Assembly: GCF_018614205.1 (NCBI RefSeq)
Contig: NZ_JAGGOS010000061.1
Coordinates: 24,540-88,539 of the forward strand
DNA: 64,000 nt
Direction: 5' to 3'
Source: Streptomyces sp. ISL-36
GTDB taxonomy: Bacteria > Actinomycetota > Actinomycetes > Streptomycetales > Streptomycetaceae
This document shows, piece after piece, positions 43,480-54,599 of this stretch. Within the stretch, counting starts at the first letter, position 1. Each line of letters starts with the position of its first letter. The notes beneath the pieces are model-generated. The model saw only the letters and a program-made list of their open reading frames with translations. It searched no databases and had not been told where the DNA came from. Made by a program: the position numbers and the translations under genes.

Positions 43480-44466
43480 ATGACCGACATCGCCACCCGG
43501 CACCTGGGCAATCTGGCGGTCTCCGCGCAGGGCCTGGGGTGCATGGGCATGAGCCACGGCTACGGCGCCTCGGACGACGCGCAGTCGATCGCGACACTGC
43601 GCCATGCTCTCGACCTCGGGGTGACCTTCCTGGACACCTCCGACTTCTACGGCGCCGGGCACAACGAGGAGTTGATCGGACGGGCCGTTGCCGGACGGCG
43701 CGACGAAGTGGTGCTGGCCACGAAGTTCGGCTTCGCCAACCGGCTGGGGGAGCCGACCCGGGTGCGCGGTGACGCCGCCTATGTGCGGCAGGCGTGCGAG
43801 GCCTCGCTGCGCCGGCTCGGAGTCGACCACATCGACCTCTACTACCAGCACCGAGTCGATCCCCAGGTACCGATCGAAGAGACCGTCGGCGCCATGGCCG
43901 AACTGGTGCACGCCGGGAAGGTCCGACACCTCGGGCTGTCCGAGGCCGGCGCGAGCACCATCCGGCGGGCGCACGCGGTGCATCCCATCGCCGCGCTGCA
44001 GAGCGAGTGGTCGCTGTGGACGCGCGATCTGGAGGCGGAGATCGCCCCGGTCTGCCGTGAACTCGGCATCGGCCTGGTCCCGTTCTCCCCGCTGGGGCGC
44101 GGCTTCCTGACCGGCCGGTACAGCTCGGTCGAAGCACTGTCCGAGACCGACATGCGGCGGAGCCAGCCGCGGTTCGCCGACGGCAATCTCGAACGGAACC
44201 TGGCGATCGTCGCGAAGCTGAACGAGCTGGCCGCGGCCAAGGGAGTCACCACCGGTCAGCTCGCCCTGGCCTGGGTGCAGCACCGGGGCGACGACGTGGT
44301 GCCGATCCCTGGCACACGGCGGCAGCGGTACGTGGAGGAGAACCTCGCGGCTCTGGCCGTCGAGCTGTCCCCGGAGGACCTCGCCGCCATCGAGGCCGCC
44401 GCCCCGCCCGAGCAGGTCGCGGGCCCTCGCTACGACCCGACGAGCCTCACCTTCGTCAACAGCTGA
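43480..44466 (+). CDS. Aldo/keto reductase
   Basis: This 328-residue (alpha/beta)8 enzyme has the AKR tetrad Asp52 (FLDTSDFYG), Tyr57, Lys82 (LATKFGF) and His124 (YYQHRVD), and the NADPH-binding PIPGTRRQRYVEENLAAL region. It reduces aldehydes or ketones with NADPH; members with this arrangement often respond to electrophile stress. ATG 43480 follows AGGAGG. It is transcribed from the MerR-type promoter 37 bp upstream, suggesting induction by a quinone, aldehyde or thiol-reactive compound (inference). Confidence 0.93.
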   Translation: MTDIATRHLGNLAVSAQGLGCMGMSHGYGASDDAQSIATLRHALDLGVTFLDTSDFYGAGHNEELIGRAVAGRRDEVVLATKFGFANRLGEPTRVRGDAAYVRQACEASLRRLGVDHIDLYYQHRVDPQVPIEETVGAMAELVHAGKVRHLGLSEAGASTIRRAHAVHPIAALQSEWSLWTRDLEAEIAPVCRELGIGLVPFSPLGRGFLTGRYSSVEALSETDMRRSQPRFADGNLERNLAIVAKLNELAAAKGVTTGQLALAWVQHRGDDVVPIPGTRRQRYVEENLAALAVELSPEDLAAIEAAAPPEQVAGPRYDPTSLTFVNS

Positions 44467-44595
44467 GCCTGCCGCGGTCACGAGCCCCGACTGGATGACC
44501 GATTCTCAGGCATCGGCTGCGCGTGCATGAGGTGAGGCAGCTCAAAGTGCGGTTCTGGCACCGGACTGGGCTTCCTCGCCACCGCACTCGCCCGT

Positions 44596-44991
44596 CTATG
44601 TGGGCGGTGCCAGCGTGCGCAGGACGCAGAACTCGTTGCCCTCGGGGTCGGCCATGACCACCCAGCTTCGGTCCGGGCCTTGGCCCACATCCGTCCTGGT
44701 GGCGCCGAGGTCGAGCAGCCTGGTCACCTCGTCGTCGGTGCTGCCGTCGATCGGGCTGACGTCGAGGTGAAGCCGGTTCTTCACGGTTCTGGCCTCGGGC
44801 ACCTGGATGAACAGCAGGGTGGGCGGCATCTGGCGAGCCCGCACCTCCTCGACAGTCGGTACCCAGGAGCCGATCTCGACCTTGCCCTCGCTCCGGTCGA
44901 TCACTTCGAAGTCCAGGGCCTCGCACCAGAAGGCCGCGAGTCTCTCCGGATCGTGACAGTCAACGGCCAACTCCGTGAACCTACTTGTCAT
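44596..44991 (-). CDS. VOC-family (glyoxalase/bleomycin-resistance-like) protein
   Basis: This 131-residue protein has the glyoxalase_6 pattern: FTELAVDCHDPERLAAFWCEALDF at the start, RLHLDVSPIDGST with the metal-ligand His, and SWVVMADPEGNEFCVL at the end. VOC proteins form metal-dependent lyases, dioxygenases or antibiotic-binding proteins. The ribosome site GGGAGAGAT and a TAGGCT -10 box about 25 bp further upstream support ATG 44991. It is a stand-alone gene convergent with the aldo/keto reductase. Confidence 0.9.
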   Translation of the reverse strand: MTSRFTELAVDCHDPERLAAFWCEALDFEVIDRSEGKVEIGSWVPTVEEVRARQMPPTLLFIQVPEARTVKNRLHLDVSPIDGSTDDEVTRLLDLGATRTDVGQGPDRSWVVMADPEGNEFCVLRTLAPPT

Positions 44992-45093
44992 ATCTCTCCC
45001 AGGCAGTGCGGACGGGGCTCAGCCTAGGGGACCGCTGCCGCCCATACGCCGAGTCCGGGACCGCTACGACCGCCAACCCTTAGGCTCGATCGT

Positions 45094-45687
45094 CTAGCCG
45101 GCGACGGGGGCGCCGGGGTCAGCGGTCGTGGCGGCTGGTGTGGCCGCCCGTCTCAAGACGTACGTGTTCCCGATATCGGGATCGCCGTAGAAGAAGAACA
45201 GCTCCAACGCCTCGTGCTGATCGCGGCGTACGTAGAAGTGCCACGTGTACGTCGCAGGCGGCACCGCGGAGGCGGCGGCGGAGACCGAAGCGTCGGTCGA
45301 GGCGTCGGTCGAGGCGTCGGTCGACGTGTCCGCCGCAGTCGTGGGGGCGCGCATCTCGGCTCCGGTCCGGGTCGTCATGGCGAGCCTGATGTCCTGGCCG
45401 TTGGAGTCGTCGGTCAGCTTCCAGGTCCCACTGCCGGTGACGCGCCAGCCCTCGTCGAAGTCGAAGTCCTGGCCGTCGAGCCGCTGAAGCAGGGCCGTAC
45501 CGTCCAGGCGGAGTGTCAGTCGCGTCTCCTCGATGCTCTCCCAGCTGCCCGTGACCTCGGCCACCGTGGCGTCGTGAAGTCCCGTGCCCTCGAAGTACTG
45601 GTACGGCCCGGCGCATGCACAGAGTACGGCCAGTCCCATGGCCACACTCCCGAAGGTGAACCACCGACCCCGCTTGCTCTTCCCCAC
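45094..45687 (-). CDS. Putative lipoprotein, 197 residues
   Basis: GTG 45687 is preferred over ATG 45726: a G-rich ribosome site lies 6 nt upstream and the basic start (GKSKRGRWF) followed by a hydrophobic core ending VLCACAG looks like a lipoprotein signal (Cys25 with LCAC lipobox, slightly atypical). The mature part has a repeated Asp-Ala-Ser-Thr tract (residues ~140-155) encoded by a 12-bp tandem repeat. The rest (YTWHFYVRRDQHEALELFFFYGD) is beta-rich. No family is recognised. It is probably an exported membrane-anchored protein. Confidence 0.78.
   Translation of the reverse strand: MGKSKRGRWFTFGSVAMGLAVLCACAGPYQYFEGTGLHDATVAEVTGSWESIEETRLTLRLDGTALLQRLDGQDFDFDEGWRVTGSGTWKLTDDSNGQDIRLAMTTRTGAEMRAPTTAADTSTDASTDASTDASVSAAASAVPPATYTWHFYVRRDQHEALELFFFYGDPDIGNTYVLRRAATPAATTADPGAPVAG
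45288..45323. repeat. 12-bp in-frame tandem repeat in the lipoprotein gene
   Basis: Three 12-bp units (AAGCGTCGGTCG, AGGCGTCGGTCG, AGGCGTCGGTCG) give Asp-Ala-Ser-Thr tetrapeptides on the minus strand. The units are multiples of three, so length changes keep the frame. Confidence 0.85.
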
Positions 45688-45767
45688 CGTCGTCCCCCTG
45701 ACCGCAGCCCGAATCGACCCATCCACCGGAGTGGGCGGGGCATGACGAGTACACCTTGACAGACCGA

Positions 45768-45781
45768 TTGAACGCGTTCAA
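45768..45781. promoter_or_regulatory. Perfect 14-bp palindrome in a 396-bp intergenic region
   Basis: TTGAACGCGTTCAA is a perfect dyad, just after a -35-like TTGACA at 45757-45762. The surrounding ~396 bp between the lipoprotein and the first alpha/beta hydrolase contain no gene that I can support. The dyad may be a TetR- or LacI-type operator for the downstream hydrolases. Confidence 0.5.
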
Positions 45782-46083
45782 CTCGGCTCGGATACGCAGG
45801 CGGCGGCGCGCAGGGGGAGCTGAGGCGCGGACGGAGCAGGGGCGGGGCGCGGAGAGGCAAGGCGACTGCGGGTTTCCTCCCTACTGTTCCTTTCGTGCCG
45901 CTGCTCACCGCCCGCCGGCCCCGCTGCCGAGAGGGCTGTGTGTTCGGCCCTCTGCGCGGAAGCCGAGTCCGGCTCGGGCGGCAGCCCCGCTTCGGCACTC
46001 GTTCCGGCAGTCCGTTCCGGAACCCGTGCCGGCGGCCCGGGGTGGCCGTGAGCCCACCACCGCCACATAGAAGGAGTTGCGTG

Positions 46084-46809
46084 ATGTCCGATTCCGGCAA
46101 GCCCACCGTCGTCCTGGTCCACGGCGCATTCGCCGACGCGTCCAGCTACGCCCGTGTCATCCCCGAACTGCTCGCCCGCGGCCTGGACGTGGTGGCTCCG
46201 GCCGTGCCCAACCGCAGCCTGCTCGGCGACGCGGACTACATCGCCTCGATCGTCCGCCAGACACCCGGTCCCGTCGTCCTCGTGGGGCACTCGTACGGCG
46301 GCGCAGTCATCACCGTTGCCGGCGCGGAGGACAACGTCAAGGCGCTGGTCTACCTGGCCGGCTACGCCCTGGAGAAGGGGGAGAGCCTGGGCGAGCTCCA
46401 GGGCCGCTTCCCCGACTCGGACCTCGCCTCCGCCCTCGTCTACACCCCGTTCCCGGTCGATGGTTCCTCCACGCCCGGGACCGACGTATCGGTGCGGATC
46501 GACAGGTTCCCGGCCATCTTCGCCGCCGACGTCGACCCGCGCGTCGCCTCCGTCCTCGCGGTCTCCCAACGCCCACTGGCCGCCCAGGGCTTCGCCGAGC
46601 AGGCCCCGGTCGCCGCGTGGAAGACCAAGCCCTCCTGGGGCCTGGTCTCGTCGTCCGACCGCACCATCAACCCCGATGTGGAGCGTTACGGCTACCAGCG
46701 CGCCGGCATGACCACCGTGGAGATCGACTCCTCGCACCTGGTGATGCTGGCCCACCCCGAGCGGGTCGCCCAGCTGATCGACGAGGCGGTCCGGGCCACC
46801 ACCGAGTGA
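46084..46809 (+). CDS. Alpha/beta hydrolase
   Basis: This 241-residue hydrolase opens PTVVLVHGAFADASSYARVI and has the nucleophile elbow VLVGHSYGGAVI (Ser70) and the late SSHLVMLAHP with the catalytic His, so the triad is intact. It has no signal peptide. ATG 46084 follows AAGGAG at 8 nt. It is the first of two tandem hydrolase genes that share VVLVHGAFADASS and GHSYGG and are probably duplicates. Confidence 0.9.
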   Translation: MSDSGKPTVVLVHGAFADASSYARVIPELLARGLDVVAPAVPNRSLLGDADYIASIVRQTPGPVVLVGHSYGGAVITVAGAEDNVKALVYLAGYALEKGESLGELQGRFPDSDLASALVYTPFPVDGSSTPGTDVSVRIDRFPAIFAADVDPRVASVLAVSQRPLAAQGFAEQAPVAAWKTKPSWGLVSSSDRTINPDVERYGYQRAGMTTVEIDSSHLVMLAHPERVAQLIDEAVRATTE

Positions 46810-46866
46810 GGAACGGACCCACGCGCCGCATACCCACCCCTTCGACATCACCGCAGGAAGTGAACG

Positions 46867-47671
46867 ATGAACCCACCCATCTCCCGCCGCACCGTCGGGC
46901 ACGGCCGCTCTCGCGGCTCCGTCAGCGGCGGAGGACCTGCGAACCGGCTCCGAAGCTCGTGACGCCAGACCCACCGTGGTCCTGGTCCACGGCGCTTTCG
47001 CGGACGCCTCCAGTTGGGCCGGCGTCGTCGGGCGGCTCCAGCGGCAGGGCCACCACGTCCTCGCGCCCGCCCTGCCGCTGCGCGGCCTAACGAGCGATGC
47101 CGCCTACATACGCAGCGTCCTCGACAGCGTCCCGGGCCCGATCGTGCTCGTCGGTCACTCCTACGGCGGGTCGGTCATCAGCGTGGCTGCGGCGCGTGCG
47201 TCGCGGGTCAAGGCGCTGGCCTACGTCGCGGCCTTCGTACCGGACGTCGGCGAGAGCGCGCTGGAGCTCACCGCCAAGTACCCCGGAAGCACGCTGGCCC
47301 AGGCCACCTCCACGCAGTACTACCCCTTGCCCGAAGGCGGTCAGGGCGAGGAACTGGTCATCAAGAAGGAGCTGTTCAGGCAGCAGTTCGCGGACGGCGT
47401 CCCGGCTACCACCGCCCAGGTGATGGCCGTGGGCCAGCGCCCGATCGCCCTGGCCACGCTCCAGGAAAAGGCCGGTGCGGCGGCGTGGCGGGAGATCCCC
47501 AGCTGGTACCTCGTGGCCACCCGGGACCGCAACATTCCGCCGGCCGCCGAACAGTGGATGGCTGAGCGAGCCCACGCTCGCACCGTGAAGGTGCGCGCCC
47601 CATGCGGCGCCGTGAGCGACCCGGCTCCGGTCGCGGAGCTGATCCTGCGCGCGGCCCGCTCGGTCCGCTGA
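46867..47671 (+). pseudogene. Second alpha/beta hydrolase, frameshifted signal and altered His block
   Basis: ATG 46867 begins MNPPISRRTVG, a twin-arginine start, and then leaves frame. In the next frame the sequence continues GTAALAAPSAAEDLRTGSEA and VVLVHGAFADASSW to the stop at 47671. One extra base near 46897 accounts for this; removing it gives a 267-residue Tat-exported hydrolase. The elbow GHSYGG is present. At the expected C-terminal His motif the sequence reads RAPCGAVSDPAPVAEL, so the catalytic His is also missing. Confidence 0.75.
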
Positions 47672-47897
47672 GCGGGCCCGACCCTTGGCGGATCACCTGG
47701 GGGACCAGCGGGCCGTTCGGTCCGCCGTCCCCCAGAGTGCCGGTCCGCACGGCCTGTTCCCCGGTTCGTCCCGTGGCCTCCAGCGGGCGCGAGAGCATCG
47801 CAGGCGGCCCGTCACGCCGTCCGCGGCGGGGTGGGATCGCCCTGATCTCGCGACGTACCGCAGAGAAGGTGTTCCACCGGGCCGTCGAACCGGCCTC

Positions 47898-48340
47898 TCA
47901 GCCGCTGTCGGCCGTGAGCCGGGACACGACGTGGTCCAGGTCGAGGTGGAGGGGTTCGGTGCCCGGCGGCACCATCGCGTCGGTCTGGCGCAGGAAGGCC
48001 GAGACGGCTGATGCCTCTACCTCCAGGACCGCAGAGCCGGCCCGCGTCCTGAGGGTGATACGGACCGTGGGTCGACGGTGATGTCGACTCGGTGCCACCA
48101 GCACATCCCCGATGCCCGAGGGACCGTGCGAGCCCTGCGCGAGAAGCGACCGTGCGAAGAACCAGTCGACGGACGGAGTCGTAGGGGCGCCGAGCGCCAG
48201 ACGCACGGCGTACGGGTCCCTCGCGGCGTAGCGGAATTCCGCGGGCAATGGCGCGGCCGGCGGTCCGTGTGAGGTGGTACGCGGACCTTCAGTGGAAATG
48301 TGATCGCGCGTTCGTCCGCCGCGTCGAGCGACTCGCTCAT
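47898..48340 (-). pseudogene. SsgA-like sporulation protein, frameshifted
   Basis: ATG 48340 starts SESLDAADERAITFPLKVRV and then leaves frame near 48265. The continuation in the second frame reads LPAEFRYAARDPYAVRLALG and DVLVAPSRHHRRPTVRITLR, then FLRQTDAMVPPGTE and a stop at 47898. These are the conserved parts of SsgA-like (SALP) proteins, which control septum placement and sporulation in actinomycetes. One missing base restores a 147-residue protein. If translated from an internal TTG at 48248 it would lack the N-terminal ~30 residues. Confidence 0.8.
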
Positions 48341-48549
48341 GTAGCCCCTGTCAGTGGCAGTTCGTACGGTGCGGAGGGTCGGTCCGGCCTCGGGTGGGGG
48401 TGTCGAGGACGACCGTACGGCGAGCTCGTGGGGCTGTGTTGCCGACCGGCGCACGAAGTGTTGTCGGAAAAAGAACCGACCACCGCCCCTGTGATCCGCG
48501 CGGAGCCGTGTCGGCGAGTGGGTCGGACGCCGCGCCACCCTTCCACCCG

Positions 48550-48867
48550 CACCGGATGCTTGCTCAGGATCGAGACGCGGTTGAACGTGTCTCCCTGCGC
48601 GGCGGCGGCGTCGGCCGGCGCGGTCGTCGCCTCCGCGAGTCCGAGGGCCGCTCGTTCCGCGGGCGTGAACAGCTCGGTGTCCCACCAGGCCGGCAGCACG
48701 CCCAGGCGCTGCGTCGTCTCACCGGCGCGCAGGGCGGCCCGAGTGCGCAGATGGAGGCAGAAGGCGCAGCCGTTGATCTGCGAGACGCGGAGGTTGATCA
48801 GTTCCACCACCGTGCGGTCGAGGCCTGCGTCGGCGGCGACCGCGCGGACCGCTTCCGATGTCTGCAC
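48550..48867 (-). pseudogene. Carboxymuconolactone decarboxylase-family (AhpD-like) gene, both ends damaged
   Basis: The minus frame gives TSEAVRAVAADAGLDRTVVE, LINLRVSQINGCAFCLHLRT (the AhpD CxxC active site) and LGVLPAWWDTELFTPAERAA. It then jumps straight to TFNRVSILSKHPVR, skipping the ~25-residue middle segment that family members have between these blocks. The N-terminus is cut where an IS5-type transposase fragment begins (~48870) and the C-terminus runs into unrelated sequence. Confidence 0.7.
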
Positions 48868-48871
48868 GGCA

Positions 48872-49066
48872 GTGTTGGAGCCGATGTTGCCGAAGGGGAC
48901 GAGGGCGGGGTGGCCGCCGGTCCGGTCGCGGCGGCAGTTGATCGACGGCGTACGGTTCCGGGTCCGTACCGGTGTTCCGTGGCGGGATGTGCCTGTCGAG
49001 TACGGGCCGTGGGGCCGGGCCTACGACCCGTTTCGCCGACGGCAGAGGAACGGTACCTGGCACCGG
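48872..49066 (+). mobile_element. IS5-family transposase N-terminal remnant
   Basis: The plus frame reads LEPMLPKGTRAG, then SRRQLIDGVRFRVRTGVPWR and YGPWGRAYDPFRRRQRNGTW, the N-terminal helix-turn-helix block of IS5/IS1182-type transposases. The catalytic DDE region and both terminal inverted repeats are gone, so the element is inactive. It truncates the 5' end of the AhpD-like gene. Confidence 0.75.
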
Positions 49067-49099
49067 GTCAGCTGCAGTCTTTGGCCGGCGCGAAGGGGG

Positions 49100-49220
49100 C
49101 GACCGTGGCCCGGGAGGTGTCCATCTCGGCCGCCACATGGGCCACGGGACGGCCGGACCGGACACGCTCGACCAGGAGCCGTCTGCCGTGAACGGTCAGC
49201 CGGGCATTACGGTGGGACAC
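49100..49220 (-). mobile_element. IS481-family transposase N-terminal remnant
   Basis: From GTG 49220 the minus frame reads SHRNARLTVHGRRLLVERVR, then SGRPVAHVAAEMDTSRATV, the N-terminal helix-turn-helix start of IS481-type transposases. The homology ends after ~40 residues. It lies tail-to-tail with the IS5 remnant, marking a composite scar. Confidence 0.72.
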
Positions 49221-49319
49221 GAAGACCTCCGTGCGGTGAAGACTTGACACCTCCACCACACCGGAGGTCTTCGCCATGCTCAAGACCACTGAGTGTCAAG
49301 GACGCTCGTGATCAATACA

Positions 49320-49670
49320 CTAGAGCTCGTTGTCCAGGAGGTTCAGCGAGTTGTTCGCCTGCTCCACGCCGATGCCGGCGACGTTCGCGGCGAAGTTGTC
49401 GTCCCCGTTCTGGCAGATCTGCTGGATCTGGTTCGCCTGCGCCGAGTTCTGCTGCGCCGTGTTCGACTGCGTCACGTCGCCGAAGACGGAGACTCCGACG
49501 TTCACCGGGATATTGATCTGGGTGGACGAGTTGCTGGCAGCAGCTGCCTCAGTGCACTCGTTGGCGGCACCGTTCGTGTCGGCGCCGTCGGCGGAGGCAA
49601 CTCCTGCCCCGGCCATGCTGAGGCTCCCGATCATGGCAGCCACAAGAACAGCCTTGCGAAGCTTACGCAT
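49320..49670 (-). CDS. Small secreted Asn/Gln-rich protein
   Basis: This 116-residue protein starts MRKLRKAVLVAAMIGSLSMA with a Sec signal ending near ASADG. The mature part is rich in Asn, Gln and Ala (QSNTAQQNSAQANQIQQIC, GIGVEQANNSLNLL) and has two Cys (NECTEA and QQICQN). The low complexity and N/Q content recall amyloid-like secreted proteins such as rodlins, but I cannot assign it to that family. ATG 49670 follows AAGGGATGTA. It may be a surface or aerial-hypha protein; this is inference. Confidence 0.8.
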   Translation of the reverse strand: MRKLRKAVLVAAMIGSLSMAGAGVASADGADTNGAANECTEAAAASNSSTQINIPVNVGVSVFGDVTQSNTAQQNSAQANQIQQICQNGDDNFAANVAGIGVEQANNSLNLLDNEL

Positions 49671-50721
49671 TACATCCCTTTCCTGCCGTAGTGGCACGTT
49701 TCGTTAGTTACGAAACGTCACGACTGTGCACACTATGTGATTATCGTCCTTTTTGTGTCGCAACACGCCGACTCGTCTGGCACGGTGCGATCCCGGCCTC
49801 CTGAGTCGCCGAGGGGGGTCGGCGACACGTCGCCGCCGGACGGGCGCCTGGGGCGATGTCGTCATCCAGGGGCAGGCGCGCAGCTCGTGGCAGCCCAGCG
49901 GTGAGGCCGTTCCCCTCGGATCACCTCGCTGACCAGATGGATGACGGGCGACCGCTTCGGCGAGGTCAAGGGCTACGACGGCGCTCCGTTGCCCGCCCCC
50001 GAAGCACCCGCGACGCAGCTGAGGGCCCGGGGGCGCTGACCTGGGGTTACATCCTTCTCGCGGTGAGTCTCACCGACCACCGTGGATCAGCCAGCCGCCC
50101 GAGGCGATCGTCGACGTCGGACTGCACCGGGCAGGCCGCCTGCAGCAGTGACTCGCCCTCCCCGCTGCGTGCCTTCCTGCGCACCGGGACCGGAAGCGCC
50201 GCGGTCCGGCTCCCAGGCTGGCGGGATGTGTGTGAGGGGAGAAGGATGAGCACTTCAGTGGCCCGGGCGGCCCGGCAGCGACGACTCTGCGGCCCCGGAG
50301 CGGTGGCCGACCGGACACGGCCGGGAGGTCGACCCCACGGTTCTCATGCCTGACGCTCAGCCGGCGAAGGCCTCCGCGGCGCTTGACCGATGGGCCCGCG
50401 GCATCGTAATTTTCGAGCGAACCGACTCGTGAGCTGTTGGAAGGAGGCGAAGTCGGATGTCGACCTTCTCCGACCTGCATCGCCTCGCCCACCGGGCCGC
50501 CTGGGTCCCGGGTCGTGTAGCACACGGCTGCTGAACAGCCTCCCTTTCCGGCGTGCCCATTGTGCGGCCCCGGCCTCTTTTTATTTCTGTCATCGCCTGC
50601 GGCACGTCGTCACGTGCTGGTTCGCGCAGCCGGGTTCTCGAGCTGCGCCACCGAAGTAGAAGGCTTCTGATATGGCAACTTGTGTCATGAGTTCGACCGC
50701 GCACCGAAATGAGGATGTGCC
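49671..50721. other. ~1.05-kb region without an intact gene
   Basis: This lies between the secreted-protein gene and the xdh operon. One frame ending at 50039 (SLTRWMTGDRFGEVKGYDGA then LPAPEAPATQL) has protein-like composition and could be the C-terminal remnant of a lost gene. Other frames are Arg/Pro-rich antisense artefacts. A locally A/T-rich stretch (CTCTTTTTATTTCTG) near 50575 lies upstream of xdhA and may be part of its promoter region. No RNA gene is apparent. Confidence 0.45.
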
Positions 50722-52193
50722 ATGGTAGCGGCACGGATCACGGTCAATGGGAAGGAAGCACCGATTTCACCGGCTGCGCCCCACACCACGGTGCTGGATT
50801 TCCTCCGCGAGCGCGGCCTCACCGGGACCAAGGAGGGCTGCGCCGAGGGTGAGTGCGGCGCCTGTTCGGTCCTGGTGGCCCGTCCCGGGACGGACAAGCC
50901 CACCGACTGGGTGGCGGTCAACGCCTGCCTGCTTCCGGTCGCGGCGCTCGACGGTCAGGAGATCGTCACCGCTGAGGGCCTCGCCACCGCCGGCGAAGCC
51001 GGCACGCCGCCCACGCTGCACCCGGTGCAGGAGGAGATGGCGGTCCGCGGCGGCTCCCAGTGCGGTTACTGCACACCGGGATTCGTGTGCAGCATGGCCG
51101 CCGAGTACTACCGGCCCGACCGCTGTGCGCACGGGGACGCGGATGCGGACGCGGCCGACGGCGCCGACCCCGAGCACGGTCCGAACGGTTTCGATCTGCA
51201 CGCGCTGAGCGGAAACCTCTGCCGCTGCACCGGTTATCGACCGATTCGCGATGCCGCCTTCGCTGTCGGTGCGCCGACCGAGGACGACCCCCTGGCGCAG
51301 CGTCGCGAGCAGTCCCCTCCCGAGCCGGTCGCCACCGAATACGCCGAGGGCGACAGCGTGTTCCTGCGGCCGGGCACCCTGGCCGACGCGCTGCGGCTGC
51401 TGAACGAGCGACCCGAAGCGGTCGTGGTCGCCGGCAGCACCGACTGGGGTGTGGAGGTGAACATCCGCTCCCGCCGCGCGAGTTGCGTGGTCGCCATCGA
51501 CCGGCTGCCCGAACTGCGGGCGTTGCGCGTCGAGTCCGACCACATCGAGATCGGGGCGGCGCTGACGCTCACCGAGATCGAACGCCGCCTCGACGGCAGT
51601 GTCCCGCTGCTGGCCGAACTGTTCCCGCAGTTCGCCTCCCGGCTCATCCGCAACAGCGCGACCTTCGGCGGCAACCTGGGTACCGGCTCTCCCATCGGCG
51701 ACAGCCCGCCGGTGCTGCTGGCGCTGGAGGCGTCGGTGGTACTCGCGGGCGGCGCCGGTGAGCGTGTGGTCCCGCTGGCGGAGTACTTCACCGGCTACCG
51801 GCAGAGCGTGCGCCGACCCGGCGAGCTGATCCGCGCCGTGCGCATCCCGCTGCCGCTGTCCCCGGTCGTGGCCTTCCACAAGATCGCCAAGCGGCGCTTC
51901 GACGACATCTCCAGCGTGGCGGTCGCTTTCGCGCTCGACATCGAGGACGGGATCGTCCGCAAGGCACGCATCGGCCTAGGCGGCGTGGCCGCCACCCCGA
52001 TCCGCGCCCTCGCCGTCGAGGAGGCCCTGGAGGGCAAGCCGTGGGCGGCGGAGACCGTCGAGGCCGCGGCCCGGGTTCTGCGGGGTCAGGGCACACCGAT
52101 GGACGATCACCGCGCCAGCTCCCTCTACCGTTCCGCGATGCTCGGCCAGAGCCTGCTGAAGCTGTACGCACAGACCACCGAGGCGGTGTCGTC

Positions 52194-52197
<4 letters not shown>
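50722..52197 (+). CDS. xdhA: Xanthine dehydrogenase small subunit (2Fe-2S + FAD)
   Basis: This 491-residue protein holds two 2Fe-2S clusters, the plant-type one with Cys40, Cys45, Cys48 and Cys69 (KEGCAEGECGACSVLV), the second with Cys114, Cys117, Cys167 and Cys169 (QCGYC, LCRCTG). A FAD-binding domain follows (VVVAGSTDWGVEVN, SATFGGNLGTGSPIGDSPP) and a CO-dehydrogenase-flavoprotein C-terminal domain. It passes electrons from the molybdenum subunit to NAD. A short Asp/Ala insert (~residues 138-155) separates the Fe-S halves. ATG 50722 follows GAGGATG. It overlaps xdhB by 4 bp. Confidence 0.95.

Positions 52198-54591
<2,394 letters not shown>

Positions 54592-54599
<8 letters not shown>

Noticed and set aside
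49856..50353. A 165-residue plus-strand frame in the gap before xdhA
   Set aside because: It has an Arg/Pro-rich composition, no ribosome site and no motif; a different frame gives the only protein-like segment, which is too short to call a gene.
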